Assembly (NCBI RefSeq): GCF_031583595.1
Contig: NZ_CP134145.1
Location: 310,001 to 374,000, forward strand
DNA from: Thalassotalea psychrophila
GTDB taxonomy: Bacteria > Pseudomonadota > Gammaproteobacteria > Enterobacterales > Alteromonadaceae
Reading direction: 5' to 3'
Length of the DNA: 64,000 nucleotides
Shown: piece after piece, positions 1 to 9,669 of the stretch
How positions within the stretch are numbered: the stretch's first letter is position 1
Layout of the letters: every line of letters starts with the position of its first letter
The notes under the pieces: generated by a model
Told to the model about the DNA's origin: nothing
Database searches by the model: none
What the model saw: the letters and a program-made list of their open reading frames with translations, nothing else
Position numbers and translations under genes: made by a program

Positions 1-526
1 CAGAGGGGGAGTCGTACATGCCCGCTGATTGACGTTGGCGTTGTGCCTCATAGAGTGTTACTGCACATGCAACTGATACATTCAACGACTGCACCATACC
101 TACCATTGGAATAACAATATCTTGATCTGCTAAGGCGAGTGCTTCATCAGAAGCTCCGAATTTTTCTTGGCCGAGAATAATAGCCGTCGGTTTGGTGTAA
201 TCTATTTCTCTAAAGTCTACTGCGGTGTCTGATAAGTTGGTTACCAGTACCTGCATACCTTGCTCTTTTAAACGAGTTATCGCTTCTTTTGTTGATTCGT
301 GGCTATGAATATTAACCCAGTTTTGTGAGCCCACAGAAGTACCACCACCAACACGCATTACATCGTTTTTCCAAATGGCGTGTACATCATTAACACCTAT
401 CGCGTCACAAGTTCTAACCACAGCAGCTAAGTTATGCGGTTTATGCACACCTTCCATACAAACTGTTAAGTCTACTTGGCGTTTATTTAACATTTCAAGA
501 ATGCGTTGGTGTCTTTCAGGAGTCAT
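1..526 (-). CDS. trmH: tRNA (guanosine(18)-2'-O)-methyltransferase TrmH, 3' end cut by window edge
   Basis: SPOUT-class methyltransferase that 2'-O-methylates G18 in the D-loop of tRNA. The reading frame starts at the ATG complementary to 524-526 and is open to base 1, giving about 175 residues of an expected 230 or so. The N-terminus begins MTPERHQRILEMLNKRQ, and the trefoil-knot SAM motifs are visible near the cut end (ILGQEKFGASDEAL and IPMVGMVQSLNVSVA). It lies downstream of spoT and ridA, matching the conserved gmk-rpoZ-spoT-trmH order of gammaproteobacteria; recG would be expected next, outside the window. Identity rests on strong recall of the E. coli TrmH sequence. Confidence 0.93.
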   Translation of the reverse strand, partial: MTPERHQRILEMLNKRQVDLTVCMEGVHKPHNLAAVVRTCDAIGVNDVHAIWKNDVMRVGGGTSVGSQNWVNIHSHESTKEAITRLKEQGMQVLVTNLSDTAVDFREIDYTKPTAIILGQEKFGASDEALALADQDIVIPMVGMVQSLNVSVACAVTLYEAQRQRQSAGMYDSPS

Positions 527-578
527 AATTATCCTTATGATTCAATATGAGCATTTTCTGTATTTATATGAGTGTAGA

Positions 579-968
579 TTAATTTGTATTTGGAAGTTCT
601 ACTATGCCGTCAATTTCTATATCAACACCTTTAGGTAACTGACTAACACCAATTGCGGCGCGTGCAGGGTAAGGTTGAGTGAAATACTTACTCATAATCT
701 CATTAACTGTGGCAAAGTTAGCTAGGTCAGTCATAAAAATATTTACTTTCACCATATTATTGATGTCACCGCCAGCGGCTTCACAAACAGCACATAAGTT
801 TTTGAATACTTGCTCAGCTTGTTCAGCAAAGTCTTGGCTAACAACTTCCATTGTTTTTGGGTCTAGTGGTATTTGACCTGATAAATATACGGTATTACTA
901 ACTTTAACTGCTTGGCTGTATGTACCGATTGCGCTTGGTGCATTGTCGGTAGAAATAATTGTTTTCAT
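579..968 (-). CDS. ridA: RidA/YjgF family 2-iminobutanoate/2-iminopropanoate deaminase
   Basis: Small trimeric enzyme (129 residues, normal for the family) that hydrolyses reactive enamine/imine intermediates released by PLP enzymes such as threonine dehydratase. Family features are the N-terminal [10 protein letters not shown] segment, the [10 protein letters not shown] loop and the conserved arginine in the PARAAIGV stretch near the C-terminus. It sits 11 bases after spoT on the same strand, so it is probably co-transcribed. The window is rich in PLP enzymes that release imines, including bhcB-type dehydratase, which gives this protein an obvious local role, although that link is inference. 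Confidence 0.9.
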   Translation of the reverse strand: MKTIISTDNAPSAIGTYSQAVKVSNTVYLSGQIPLDPKTMEVVSQDFAEQAEQVFKNLCAVCEAAGGDINNMVKVNIFMTDLANFATVNEIMSKYFTQPYPARAAIGVSQLPKGVDIEIDGIVELPNTN

Positions 969-979
969 AAAAGTCTCTT

Positions 980-3109
980 CTATTTTCTTGGTCTGAACAC
1001 ACGTTGAACATCCGGCATAATTTTTATTTGGCGGATAATGTTGGCAATATGAATGCGATCACGACAGGTTACTTCTAAACTGATTAAGTATAAATTTGAA
1101 TCTTTTTCTTCAGTTGTTAAGGTGCGAATATTTGATTCATTTTTTGTGATGACAGAGGTTAACTTAGATAATGCGCCTTGATGATTAATTATCTCAACTC
1201 TTAAGGCCGCGATAAACTCTTTATCAATATCTTTGTCCCATTTTACCGGAAAGAATTTTCCGAGCTCTTTTTCACGGCCACCAATGTTTCGACAACCATG
1301 TTGGTGCACCATTAAACCTTTACCAGAACTTATGTAAGCCGTTATCTCGTCCCCAGGAATTGGGTGACAACATTTTCCATAAGTAACCAGCATACCCTCA
1401 GAGCCTTTTATCGGCATTTTTGCTTTACCGTAGTTCGGTTCTTCTGAGTCGCTAGTGAATTCACCGGTTAAGCGGCGAGCAATACCTATGCTAAGTGCAT
1501 TACCTAAACCAATATTAATCATTAATTCATCTAATGTTTCATAACCAGTTTCAACAACTACTTGTTGAATTCTGTCTGAGTCAATGTCTTCTAGTTTGGT
1601 TTGACCTAAGGCATGATTTAATAAACGATTACCTAAATTAAGCGATTCGTTTTGCTCCATTGAACGCAAATAATTGCGTATTTGCAGTCGAGCTTTGGCG
1701 GTAACAACAAAGTTTAACCATGTTGCGTTTGGACGAGCACCGGTTGAAGTAATAACTTCAATGGTTTGTCCTGACAATAACGGTTTTCTGAGAGGGTAAG
1801 GTTTGCGTTCAACTTTAGCGCCAACACAACTATTGCCAACATCTGTATGAACCGCATAAGCGAAATCTACAGCCGTTGCGCCCATTGGCAATTCGATGAT
1901 TTTTCCATCAGGAGTAAATACATAGATTTCTTCAGGAAAAAGATCCGTTTTAACGTTTTCAATAAATTCAAATGAGCTACCTGCGCTTTGCTGCAGCTCC
2001 ATTAAGCTCTGCATCCATTTACGCGCTCGCACTTGTGCGGCAGTGCCTGCAGAATCCTCACCCTTTTGTTTGTAAACCCAATGCGCGGCAACACCTTTGT
2101 CAGCCATTTGGTCCATTTCCCAAGTTCTTATTTGGATTTCTACAGGAATACCGTGTGGGCCAATTAATGAGGTATGCAAGGACTGATAGCCATTGGTTTT
2201 TGGTATAGCAATGTAATCTTTAAAGCGAGTTTCAATTGGTTTAAATAGGTTGTGAACGGCACCAAGAGCGCGATAGCAAGTATCAAATTCGTTGTCGACA
2301 ATGATCCTAAATGCATAAATGTCCATTACTTCATTGAACATTAATTCTTTATTAAGCATTTTACGGTAAATTGAGTACAAGTGTTTTTCGCGGCCAATAA
2401 CTTCAGCCTGAATGCCGGATTCAGCTAAACGCGTTTGTATTTCTTCGCGAATATTATCGATGATTTCTTTGCGGTTACCACGAGCTTGGCTTACTGCTTC
2501 TTTTAAAGCGCGCGAACGCATCGGGTATAGGCCTTCAAAACCGAGCACTTCTAATTCACTCTTTATGCCATGAATACCTAAACGGTTTGCTATTGGAGCA
2601 TATATTTCCAGTGTTTCTTTGGCAATACGGCGACGTTTCTCAGGACGTAAAGAACCTAATGTGCGCATGTTATGAGTACGGTCAGCAAGTTTGATCAAGA
2701 TTACGCGTATATCTTGCACCATGGCCATGATCATTTTACGGAAGTTCTCGGCCTGCATTTCTTGCTTGTCACTAAAGCTTACTTTATCAAGCTTACTCAC
2801 ACCTTCTACTAGTTCTGCAACGGTACTGCCAAATAACTCGGCCAATTCATCGCCGGTTACTTCGGTATCTTCAATAACATCATGTAATAAAGCAGCCATT
2901 AACGTTTCATGATCAAGGTGCATGTCGGCAAGATTACGTGCTACGGCAACAGGGTGAGTGATATAAGGATCACCACTTGAGCGCATTTGGCCATCATGGG
3001 CATCATGGGCAACGACAAAAGCCTGCTTCAGCAATTCAATTTGCTCTGCCGGTAGGTAGGTTTCAGCTTGTTTCTTTAGTGGTTCAAAAAGGTACACCCA
3101 CTGCTCCAA
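980..3109 (-). CDS. spoT: Bifunctional (p)ppGpp synthetase/hydrolase SpoT
   Basis: Stringent-response enzyme of 709 residues, about the usual SpoT length. Domains in order: N-terminal HD hydrolase with the intact HDVIED metal motif at residues 76-81 (so hydrolase-competent, unlike RelA); a synthetase domain with [11 protein letters not shown] around residue 310; a TGS domain around 390-450; a helical and zinc-finger-like region ([11 protein letters not shown]); and a C-terminal ACT domain from about 635. It lies between rpoZ and ridA on the minus strand. A strong hairpin separates it from rpoZ, so part of its expression may depend on its own promoter or on read-through. Confidence 0.97.
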   Translation of the reverse strand: MEQWVYLFEPLKKQAETYLPAEQIELLKQAFVVAHDAHDGQMRSSGDPYITHPVAVARNLADMHLDHETLMAALLHDVIEDTEVTGDELAELFGSTVAELVEGVSKLDKVSFSDKQEMQAENFRKMIMAMVQDIRVILIKLADRTHNMRTLGSLRPEKRRRIAKETLEIYAPIANRLGIHGIKSELEVLGFEGLYPMRSRALKEAVSQARGNRKEIIDNIREEIQTRLAESGIQAEVIGREKHLYSIYRKMLNKELMFNEVMDIYAFRIIVDNEFDTCYRALGAVHNLFKPIETRFKDYIAIPKTNGYQSLHTSLIGPHGIPVEIQIRTWEMDQMADKGVAAHWVYKQKGEDSAGTAAQVRARKWMQSLMELQQSAGSSFEFIENVKTDLFPEEIYVFTPDGKIIELPMGATAVDFAYAVHTDVGNSCVGAKVERKPYPLRKPLLSGQTIEVITSTGARPNATWLNFVVTAKARLQIRNYLRSMEQNESLNLGNRLLNHALGQTKLEDIDSDRIQQVVVETGYETLDELMINIGLGNALSIGIARRLTGEFTSDSEEPNYGKAKMPIKGSEGMLVTYGKCCHPIPGDEITAYISSGKGLMVHQHGCRNIGGREKELGKFFPVKWDKDIDKEFIAALRVEIINHQGALSKLTSVITKNESNIRTLTTEEKDSNLYLISLEVTCRDRIHIANIIRQIKIMPDVQRVFRPRK

Positions 3110-3173
3110 TGCTTAATGAAAATATGGTGTTGATAAGATCTTAGTTTATGGTATTAATGCTTAAATTAAAAGA

Positions 3174-3202
3174 AAAGCCAATGGTAAAATACCATTGGCT
3201 TT
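3174..3202 (-). terminator. Intrinsic terminator between rpoZ and spoT
   Basis: Perfect 13-bp stem (AAAGCCAATGGTA, 3-base loop, TACCATTGGCTTT). Read on the minus strand it is followed by TTTTCTTTTAATTT. It sits just after the rpoZ stop and before spoT. Confidence 0.8.
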
Positions 3203-3239
3203 CTATATAAATCTAATTTGGTAAGATTTACCCTTAAGT

Positions 3240-3515
3240 TTAAGCGTGATCACCAACAATTGCAGCGACAGCTGCAAGTTCAGCAGATTCTTGTTGAACC
3301 TGTGATTGACGATCTGCGTTATCCATAATGTCATTATCGATAAGGCCTTCTTCTATTTCACGAAGTGCTAGAACGGTAGGTTTATCATTCTCAATATCAA
3401 CTAATGCATCTTTACCGCCAGTGGCGATTTGACGTGCACGACGTGATGCAACTAATACTAAATCGAAACGATTTCCAACTTTTTCAACTGCATCTTCAAC
3501 AGTAACACGAGCCAT
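3240..3515 (-). CDS. rpoZ: RNA polymerase omega subunit
   Basis: Omega subunit of RNA polymerase, 91 residues as in other gammaproteobacteria. It begins [23 protein letters not shown], contains the SRRARQI core that contacts the beta' subunit, and has the usual acidic, variable C-terminal tail. Omega helps assemble beta' and forms part of a ppGpp-binding site in E. coli, which fits its conserved place next to spoT. It lies between gmk and spoT on the minus strand, and its transcript probably ends largely at the hairpin just downstream. Confidence 0.97.
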   Translation of the reverse strand: MARVTVEDAVEKVGNRFDLVLVASRRARQIATGGKDALVDIENDKPTVLALREIEEGLIDNDIMDNADRQSQVQQESAELAAVAAIVGDHA

Positions 3516-3630
3516 TAAACTACTCCAGAGAACAAAATTTTTTAAATAAGTCGCATAGTTTACTAAATGCTTAAACTTTATGCTAGCAATTTGATCAAAT
3601 CAGCTAATGTTTTGATCCTTAAACGGGGAA

Positions 3631-4263
3631 CTAGATAGCTTTACCTGCTAGCTTTGTTAATAACTCGTTATGTTTTTCTACTTGCTGAGATTGTTTTAAG
3701 CGTTGATTATTAATTATGGTATTTAAATCAGTAACCGCTGCATCAAAATCATTATTAATAACTATGTAATCAAATTCTTGAAAATGAGAACATTCAGATT
3801 CTGCTTTTTCCATACGATCGGCAATTATTTCTTCGCTGTCCTGGCCGCGATTACGTAAACGTTGTTCTAGTTCTTCTCTGCTTGGAGGGCAAATGAAAAT
3901 AGTAGTTACTTGTGGCTTTTTCAGGCGTACTTGCTGTGCACCTTGCCAATCAATATCTAAAAATACATCTATACCTTGTTGAAGCTGATGATCTATGGCT
4001 GTTTCAGAGGTGCCGTAATAATTACCAAACACTTCTGCCCATTCATAAAATGCACCATCGGCGATTAATTTTTTGAATTGTTCAACACTGACGAAATGGT
4101 AATGAACACCATCAACTTCACCAGGGCGAGGTGCTCGAGTAGTATGCGACACTGAAACTTGCAGTGGGCGAGGGTTGTTTTGCTCAAGTAATCCTTTGAT
4201 TAAGCTTGATTTTCCAGCTCCACTAGGTGCTGATAAAATAAATAAATTGCCGATAATAGCCAC
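3631..4263 (-). CDS. gmk: Guanylate kinase
   Basis: Phosphorylates GMP to GDP using ATP. The Walker A loop [10 protein letters not shown] is at the N-terminus and the GMP-binding region [19 protein letters not shown] follows, as expected for Gmk. The frame is open to a TTG at 4275, but I prefer the GTG at 4263: it gives a 210-residue protein starting [15 protein letters not shown], close to the usual length, with a GGA about seven bases upstream. It is the first gene of the gmk-rpoZ-spoT group. The family assignment is certain; the start is a judgement. Confidence 0.95.
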   Translation of the reverse strand: MAIIGNLFILSAPSGAGKSSLIKGLLEQNNPRPLQVSVSHTTRAPRPGEVDGVHYHFVSVEQFKKLIADGAFYEWAEVFGNYYGTSETAIDHQLQQGIDVFLDIDWQGAQQVRLKKPQVTTIFICPPSREELEQRLRNRGQDSEEIIADRMEKAESECSHFQEFDYIVINNDFDAAVTDLNTIINNQRLKQSQQVEKHNELLTKLAGKAI

Positions 4264-4398
4264 AACAGATTCCAAATGTTTAATACTTTAGATGGTATAG
4301 GCGAGCTATTCTAACTGAAAACAGACGATTTAATAAATTATTCTTTTATTATAAAACTGGATTTTAAATTTTCCGCCTACGCTTTACTAGCAATTTGA

Positions 4399-5127
4399 TC
4401 AACTTGATATTATTCGTTTTTGGTATAACTGTTGATAATAGTAATCGTTCTCTTGGGCTAGTTGCCTTTGTTGTTCGCTAAGTTTTATCAATGGCTTTTT
4501 GTAGGGAGCAAATGAATTTGAAGCTTCGACATTCTCATACCAATGCTCAGCCCAAACACCGTCAGAAACACGTGTTCCTTTTGGCCAATTAAGCATGTTT
4601 TCATCAAAATCTATACCTAGAGTTTCACATAACTTGCTTAGAATTCCTTTCGGATTGATTAGCACATCCTTACTATCGATAATGGGAATATCTTGACCAG
4701 TAATATCAGTTATTTGTTGATATAACTGCAACTGACGTTTAATGCCAATATCGTCACTGTTTACCGATGGCATCTTTTTAACATAAGAATTGATCACACA
4801 CATAGGATCACGAATTAAAAAGCAATGACTTAACTTTTTCGTCCAGGTTAAATCAATATCATCGAGCATATGATGAGTCATATGTTTTTGATAAAAAATA
4901 CTCTGTTGATAATTTGTTTGGCTCAATTGCTCGCTAACTTGTTGCCAACTATTTGACTGGCTAGCTAACACTTCTTTAGCCATCGGATGATCCACTTTAG
5001 TCTGTGCTAAATAATAAGCATAGAATGGTTCGTCAACAACTTGGGTGTCCTGACGATTTTCCCATGAGCGCATCATTGCGGTAGAGATATTTCTTGGACC
5101 CGACCACATAGCAATCTTTAATGTCAT
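4399..5127 (-). CDS. P-loop sulfotransferase-like protein
   Basis: A 242-residue protein with the two PAPS-binding signatures of sulfotransferases: a 5'-phosphosulfate loop at the N-terminus (MWSGPRNISTAMMRSW) and a 3'-phosphate motif near the middle (FLIRDPMCVINSY). The acceptor substrate is unknown. Its stop-to-start neighbour, 27 bases upstream on the same strand, is a class IV aminotransferase, so the two are probably one operon and may act on the same small molecule. It could instead be a kinase-like P-loop enzyme that has lost sulfotransferase activity. The fold is likely; the function is not known. Confidence 0.7.
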   Translation of the reverse strand: MTLKIAMWSGPRNISTAMMRSWENRQDTQVVDEPFYAYYLAQTKVDHPMAKEVLASQSNSWQQVSEQLSQTNYQQSIFYQKHMTHHMLDDIDLTWTKKLSHCFLIRDPMCVINSYVKKMPSVNSDDIGIKRQLQLYQQITDITGQDIPIIDSKDVLINPKGILSKLCETLGIDFDENMLNWPKGTRVSDGVWAEHWYENVEASNSFAPYKKPLIKLSEQQRQLAQENDYYYQQLYQKRIISS

Positions 5128-5154
5128 GTTGCTTCCTTCGTTTTATCGTTGTTA

Positions 5155-6078
5155 TTAACCGAAATCTGTGGCGATCATGTTTTTATAAAGTTCTTGTAAA
5201 CGAGCGACCATTTCGCCTTTACCTTGCCTTTGTGGGTAGTCACCAATATCTCTGCCATCAACACATTTAACTGGCGTAACTCCAGCAAATGTTCCGGTAA
5301 TAAAGGCTTCTTCGGCGCCGTACACTTCAGATAGGGTAAAGTTTTTTTGATAAACCTTAATATCATTCTCTTCGCATAATTTAATGATGTTAGAGCGAGT
5401 AATCCCTGAAAGACAGTAATCACCTGTGGATGTCCAAACTTCACCATTACGGACGATGAAAAAATGAGTCGAATTACAGGTAGCAACAAAGCCATGAGGG
5501 TCGAGCATTAACGCTTCATCTGCCCCTGCCTTGGTTGCTTGTATACAGCCAAAAATACAATTGAGTTTAGAATGACTATTTAGTTTTTGATCTTGAACGT
5601 CGGGGTAGCCTCTTCGTACATAGACGGTATAAAGGTTTAAGCCTTTATCAAGAGAGTCTTTTGATGGCATTTTATATTCAGGAATAATAACAATGGTAGC
5701 TGGCGTAATAGTTACTCTTGGATCTTGATAAGGGGTCGATTTAACCCCCCGACTTACCATTAATCTAATATGCACGTTATTTTGCATTTCATTAGCTTGG
5801 CAGGTATCAAATATTCGATTGATCAGTTCTACTTTACTAATACCTATATCCATATCTAACGCTTTAGCACCTTCATAAAGGCGTTGCATATGTTGGTTAA
5901 TAAAAGGTAATTTTCCATGGTGCAACCGCAGGCCTTCCCAAACACCATCACCCAGAATAAAGCCGGAATCGAATACCGAAACTTTTGCCTGATCGCGATG
6001 AAATAATTCGCCATTAATATTTATCTGTATATCAGCATTACGAGGATCGTCATTGCTGTGGTGGCTACCAGTTGTCAT
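5155..6078 (-). CDS. Class IV PLP aminotransferase (branched-chain/D-amino acid transaminase-like)
   Basis: A 307-residue fold-type IV PLP enzyme. It contains the FDSGFILGDGVWEGLR segment near residue 40, a lysine in DQKLNSHSKLN that is the likely Schiff-base residue, the E-A-LMLD strand, and TGTFAGVTPV near the end, which matches the phosphate-binding turn. Family members include IlvE, D-amino acid transaminase and aminodeoxychorismate lyase, and the sequence does not decide between them. It has no ilv neighbours. It precedes the sulfotransferase-like gene by 27 bases, suggesting a two-gene operon with a specialised substrate. Confidence 0.8.
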   Translation of the reverse strand: MTTGSHHSNDDPRNADIQININGELFHRDQAKVSVFDSGFILGDGVWEGLRLHHGKLPFINQHMQRLYEGAKALDMDIGISKVELINRIFDTCQANEMQNNVHIRLMVSRGVKSTPYQDPRVTITPATIVIIPEYKMPSKDSLDKGLNLYTVYVRRGYPDVQDQKLNSHSKLNCIFGCIQATKAGADEALMLDPHGFVATCNSTHFFIVRNGEVWTSTGDYCLSGITRSNIIKLCEENDIKVYQKNFTLSEVYGAEEAFITGTFAGVTPVKCVDGRDIGDYPQRQGKGEMVARLQELYKNMIATDFG

Positions 6079-6150
6079 AAGTTACCTTAATTTAGAATAG
6101 TGATAACTTAACTTAGCAATAAATATTTATTTAAGCCATATAAAGAAAAA

Positions 6151-6172
6151 TGGCCACTCAAAAGAGTGGCCA
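6151..6172 (-). terminator. Hairpin with T-run on the minus strand
   Basis: TGGCCACTC, loop AAAA, GAGTGGCCA. On the minus strand it is followed by TTTTTCTTTA, the form of an intrinsic terminator. It lies about 70 bases upstream of the class IV aminotransferase, so it may end a leader transcript or back up the terminator at 6430. Confidence 0.6.
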
Positions 6173-6429
6173 AAGACAGATCTGCTGCTAATTACTTCTT
6201 AGGTTAACTTTCAGCTAATTAAAAGTTTAGCAATTGGTCAAGAGCACTTTTAACATAAAGGAATAGGGAGTAAACCTTAGGACTGGATAATAAAGCAACA
6301 ATTCATGGTCAGCAATGCAGTGATGGTTGATTTTTTCTCCAATATTTATTAATTAGTTATTAATTTTATTAATAATTTATTTATAATAACTGTAATTGCT
6401 TAAATTTCAGTATGTTAGGGTATTTCAAT

Positions 6430-6461
6430 AAAAAAGGCTTCAATGAATAGAAGCCTTTTTT
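6430..6461. terminator. Bidirectional intrinsic terminator after the aspartate aminotransferase gene
   Basis: AAAAAAGGCTTC, 8-base loop, GAAGCCTTTTTT: a 12-bp perfect stem with T-runs on both strands, about 70 bases after the end of the minus-strand aminotransferase gene. Confidence 0.8.
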
Positions 6462-6533
6462 CGGGTGGAAATGTTCAGTTTTCCCAATTAGATCTTACTT
6501 CTAATGTAGGATTAATGGCATTTTGTTGCTTTG

Positions 6534-7721
6534 TTATAAAACTTTGGCAATAGATTGAGCCAAGTATTCAACATTACTATTAGCAATGCCGGCAATGCTC
6601 ATACGGCTTGAACCAACCATATAAATACTGTATTCATCTTGCAATTGCTGTACTTGCTCAGGGGTAACACCTAAGAACGAGAACATACCCTTTTGCTGAG
6701 TGATGAAATCAAAGTCACGAGTAACACCCTGTGCTTTTAAATTATCTACAAGCAATTGACGGTTGCCATTGATGCGATTACGCATAACGGCTAATTCTTC
6801 ATGCCATTGGTTACGTAATTCATCAGACGCTAAAATGGTTTCAACAATTGCTGCACCATGTGCAGGAGGCATAGAGTAGATACAACGTACAACACTTAAT
6901 AATACTGAATTAGCTATATCAGTGGTGGCTACGTCTTTACCGATAATTGTACACGCACCAATGCGCTCGCGGTATAAGCCAAAGTTTTTAGAACATGAAC
7001 TACATAAGATCATTTCTTCAACACTAGCAGCCATTAAACGAACACCGTAAGCATCTTCTTCTAAGCCGTCACCAAAACCTTGATAAGCCATATCAATTAA
7101 AGGTGTAAAACCATTTTCTGAAGCTAAGGCACAAACCTGTTGCCATTGCTCTTGGTTTAAATCCATACCGCTTGGGTTATGACAACATGCGTGCAGTAAT
7201 ACCACATCTTCTTTACCTACATTGGCAAGAGTTGATAGCATTTCTTCAAACTTTAATGATTTATTGTCGTAATCGTAATAAGGGTAGGTTTTTACTGTTA
7301 AGCCTGCAGCTTGAAATAAACCGGTGTGGTTTGCCCAAGTAGGGTCGCTTACCCAAATTGTAGCGCCTGGTTTACAGGCTTTTATAAATTCAGCTGCAAC
7401 ACGAAGTGCGCCAGTTCCACCTGGTGTAGATACGGTACGAACTCGATTTTGTGCAATAACATCATGTTCACCAAAAGCGAGCTTGGCCATCTCATCATTA
7501 AAAGACGCTGAACCTGTAGGACCAATATATACCTTTGTATCTTCAGTATCTAAACGAAATTTTTCAGCAGTTTTTACACAATCTAAAATTGCAGTATGAC
7601 CTGCTTCGTTTTTATAGACGCCAACACCTAAATCAATCTTATTTGGGTTTTGATCAATTCTATATTTTGCCAATAAACCTAAGATAGGATCGGCTGGTAG
7701 AGCTGTTAGATTACCGAACAT
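6534..7721 (-). CDS. Aspartate/aromatic amino acid aminotransferase (class I, AspC/TyrB type)
   Basis: PLP transaminase of 395 residues, the normal size for AspC/TyrB. The Schiff-base lysine is residue 245 in SCSKNFGLYRERIG. NPSGMD and the Asp-Met-Ala-Tyr-Gln turn that hold PLP are also present, and the C-terminus carries the arginine region SSRMSIAGI. The frame is open 60 bases further, but the ATG at 7721 has an AAGGA five bases upstream and matches the family N-terminus. It interconverts aspartate and oxaloacetate. A TTCCACAATGTGG half-palindrome at 7852 resembles the operators at the bhc operon, so a role in supplying the beta-hydroxyaspartate cycle with amino groups is possible (inference). 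Confidence 0.92.
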   Translation of the reverse strand: MFGNLTALPADPILGLLAKYRIDQNPNKIDLGVGVYKNEAGHTAILDCVKTAEKFRLDTEDTKVYIGPTGSASFNDEMAKLAFGEHDVIAQNRVRTVSTPGGTGALRVAAEFIKACKPGATIWVSDPTWANHTGLFQAAGLTVKTYPYYDYDNKSLKFEEMLSTLANVGKEDVVLLHACCHNPSGMDLNQEQWQQVCALASENGFTPLIDMAYQGFGDGLEEDAYGVRLMAASVEEMILCSSCSKNFGLYRERIGACTIIGKDVATTDIANSVLLSVVRCIYSMPPAHGAAIVETILASDELRNQWHEELAVMRNRINGNRQLLVDNLKAQGVTRDFDFITQQKGMFSFLGVTPEQVQQLQDEYSIYMVGSSRMSIAGIANSNVEYLAQSIAKVL

Positions 7722-7851
7722 TGTTCCTTTTACCTTTTTATGATGAGCATCCGGTTTGAATGCTTTTGTGTTAAAGGGCAAGCATATATTAGTTGGCGGT
7801 TAAAATTAAGGCAAAACTGTATAAATTTTACATCTTTCTTATAAGATTTTA

Positions 7852-7866
7852 TTCCACAATGTGGTT
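7852..7866. promoter_or_regulatory. Possible IclR-type operator upstream of the aspartate aminotransferase
   Basis: TTCCACAATGTGGTT matches the 15-bp TTYCACA-N-TGTGRAA palindrome found at the bhc operon, with the outer two pairs lost. It lies 130 bases upstream of the aminotransferase start. This is the weakest of the six sites. Confidence 0.35.
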
Positions 7867-7911
7867 TTTGGAATCGATTTTTTATGATGTGATAAATATA
7901 AGTCATAAAAA

Positions 7912-7939
7912 AGCCTGAATACGGAATGCAATTCAGGCT
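7912..7939 (-). terminator. Terminator of the DUF445 gene
   Basis: AGCCTGAAT, 10-base loop, ATTCAGGCT, followed on the minus strand by TTTTTTATGAC. It lies 39 bases after the stop of the minus-strand gene. Confidence 0.75.
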
Positions 7940-7977
7940 ATTAAGTTAATGTTTTATAAAGATTATATTTTTATAGG

Positions 7978-8682
7978 TTACATTATATATGATGAAATTA
8001 AACCAATAATTCCACCAAATACACCACCCCAAACGACCAACCAACCAAGATGCTTTTTAATCATTTCTTGAATGATTTCTTTAACCAATTGTGGTGTTAG
8101 CTCTTCCAAACGCTTGTTGATGATGTCTTCGACTTTCTCTTTCATCGAACCAACAACACTTGGTTGCTCTAATTCATTACGAACAAGTTCGTTAAAATTA
8201 TCGCTTTGGGTAATATCAATAATAGAAGCTTTCATCTTTTCGATAAAAGGTTCTTTTAATGGAGTAAGAGCCTCTGTGCCACCAAACATTGCCAACATAC
8301 TACCAAATGAAGATTCTTCAATAGTGGTAACTAATGAGTTAAATGCAGGTTCAAGATCGACTTTTTTAATTACCGGGGCTAAATCAAAATGACTGGCCGC
8401 ACCGCTTTTCTCTGATAGAAACTTATCAATATTTTCATTGGTAAAAAATTGCTTCATCATTAAGTCGCGAATACCGGCTTTAAAATCTTCAAATCGGGCA
8501 GGAATTACACCGGAGCCATATAACCCCGGTACTTTTTCAAAAAGCATATGGATAGCTACGGCATTAGTAATGGCGCCTGATACGGCAAAAATACCGACGG
8601 AAAACAGAATACTGTTACTTAACACATAGCCAGCAACTGCAATCGCAAGAGCAATTAAATTAGTGATGGTACTTTTATTCAC
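7978..8682 (-). CDS. DUF445 family membrane protein (YheB-like)
   Basis: A 234-residue protein with a hydrophobic pair of segments at the N-terminus (LIALAIAVAGYVLSNSILF and the following FAVSGAITNAVAIHMLF) and another membrane segment at the extreme C-terminus (WLVVWGGVFGGIIGLISSYIM). The middle is a charged helical region. The AVAIHMLFEKVPGLYGSGVIPARFEDFK block is typical of DUF445 proteins. The biochemical function of the family is unknown. It stands alone on the minus strand with its own terminator. Confidence 0.8.
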   Translation of the reverse strand: MNKSTITNLIALAIAVAGYVLSNSILFSVGIFAVSGAITNAVAIHMLFEKVPGLYGSGVIPARFEDFKAGIRDLMMKQFFTNENIDKFLSEKSGAASHFDLAPVIKKVDLEPAFNSLVTTIEESSFGSMLAMFGGTEALTPLKEPFIEKMKASIIDITQSDNFNELVRNELEQPSVVGSMKEKVEDIINKRLEELTPQLVKEIIQEMIKKHLGWLVVWGGVFGGIIGLISSYIM

Positions 8683-8754
8683 AATAAAACCATTTTAATA
8701 ATATGGGAGAAACGTTGGCGCTATGGTAACGGGTATAAGCACAATATTGAAATA

Positions 8755-9216
8755 TTAATTACCTAAATACTTAAGGGTTTGGTTATTGACGCATTGAGTA
8801 AAGCTTTTCTGCCTTTCTGCGCGTGGTAATTTGGCTAATACGGCTTCAACTTGTTCAATGTTTTTCTGTTGCTCGCTCTCTGTTAGGTGGCTCATTTGAT
8901 CACTGAAGCATGCTTTTATGCCGAAATTAAGGGCATTATCCGATGCTAAATTTTCTTCACCTAAACATTCGCTTAGTTTTGTCGCTAATAAATTTCTATC
9001 CATGTCATTAATTAAGAAATTCAATGCGTATTGTTCTTGAGGTTTATTTAAATGACAACCGTAAAACATATCAGCAACAGCAACTATAGGCATTAATTGT
9101 TGATGCATTTCAGAAAACTGTTTAACCATCTCATCTGGGTTTGCTGGTTTTGTTTGGCTAGCGGCAACTAGTAGATTACTAAATATAAGCGTGGTGAAGA
9201 ATAAAAATAAACGCAT
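8755..9216 (-). CDS. Small secreted protein of unknown function
   Basis: A 153-residue protein with a clear signal peptide (MRLFLFFTTLIFSNLLVAAS, cleavage likely after about residue 18). The mature part is helical and charged and has four cysteines (YGCHLN, SECLG, KACFSD, TQCVNN), consistent with two disulfides in the periplasm. I do not recognise the family. It is a single gene on the minus strand, 72 bases upstream of the DUF445 gene, and could share a transcript with it. Confidence 0.65.
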   Translation of the reverse strand: MRLFLFFTTLIFSNLLVAASQTKPANPDEMVKQFSEMHQQLMPIVAVADMFYGCHLNKPQEQYALNFLINDMDRNLLATKLSECLGEENLASDNALNFGIKACFSDQMSHLTESEQQKNIEQVEAVLAKLPRAERQKSFTQCVNNQTLKYLGN

Positions 9217-9669
9217 AGCAAAGGTTCAATTAATAAATTTGCTTATAGTTTATCGCAGTTTATTGATATGGGGAACAACGAGAGGATTATAACTACACCG
9301 GTATCTAGTTATTATGTATTACAAACTTTTTACCATTACCCATGGCTGTTTTGGGCATGGATGCCCTATATAACGCGGATACAGGAGTATGGAGCGTATT
9401 GCATTCCATCATCCCTGAAGTAAAAAAAAAGCTCTACAGCAAAAGCGTAGAGCCTAAAGGGATATCTCAGGGAGAGAAAATGAATGAAATGTTCATTCAA
9501 TAGTTGTCATTATAAAGCGCTGTAATTTTAAAGCTGTTACCAAGGTGTAATTGTTCGGGCTAGTTTGTTACTTGCTAAAATATACTATGAGAAATGGCAT
9601 TTTAGATTAAATGCATCAATACTATTTACTGAGTGAAAAATTCAATGAAAACAAAGAGAATATTTTAAT
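9217..9669. other. Gene-free interval with a minus-strand terminator lacking an upstream gene
   Basis: About 450 bases between divergently transcribed genes. The main object is the hairpin at 9431-9453, oriented for minus-strand transcripts. A seven-codon frame (ATG at 9480, after GGGAGAG) lies on the plus strand, too short to support as a gene. The promoter of the APC permease gene should be in the last 150 bases. Confidence 0.5.
9431..9453 (-). terminator. Orphan intrinsic terminator
   Basis: GCTCTAC, 9-base loop, GTAGAGC. On the minus strand the stem is followed by nine T residues. No minus-strand coding sequence lies upstream of it (the next gene, from 9670, runs the other way), so it may end a small non-coding transcript starting at about 9500-9650. 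Confidence 0.55.

Larger units (their letters stand above)
6079..6533. other. Gene-free interval with two hairpins
   Basis: About 455 AT-rich bases between two aminotransferase genes on the minus strand. It holds a 9-bp stem hairpin at 6151-6172 and a bidirectional terminator at 6430-6461. No open frame with a ribosome site was seen. The promoter for the downstream class IV aminotransferase is probably here. Confidence 0.6.
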
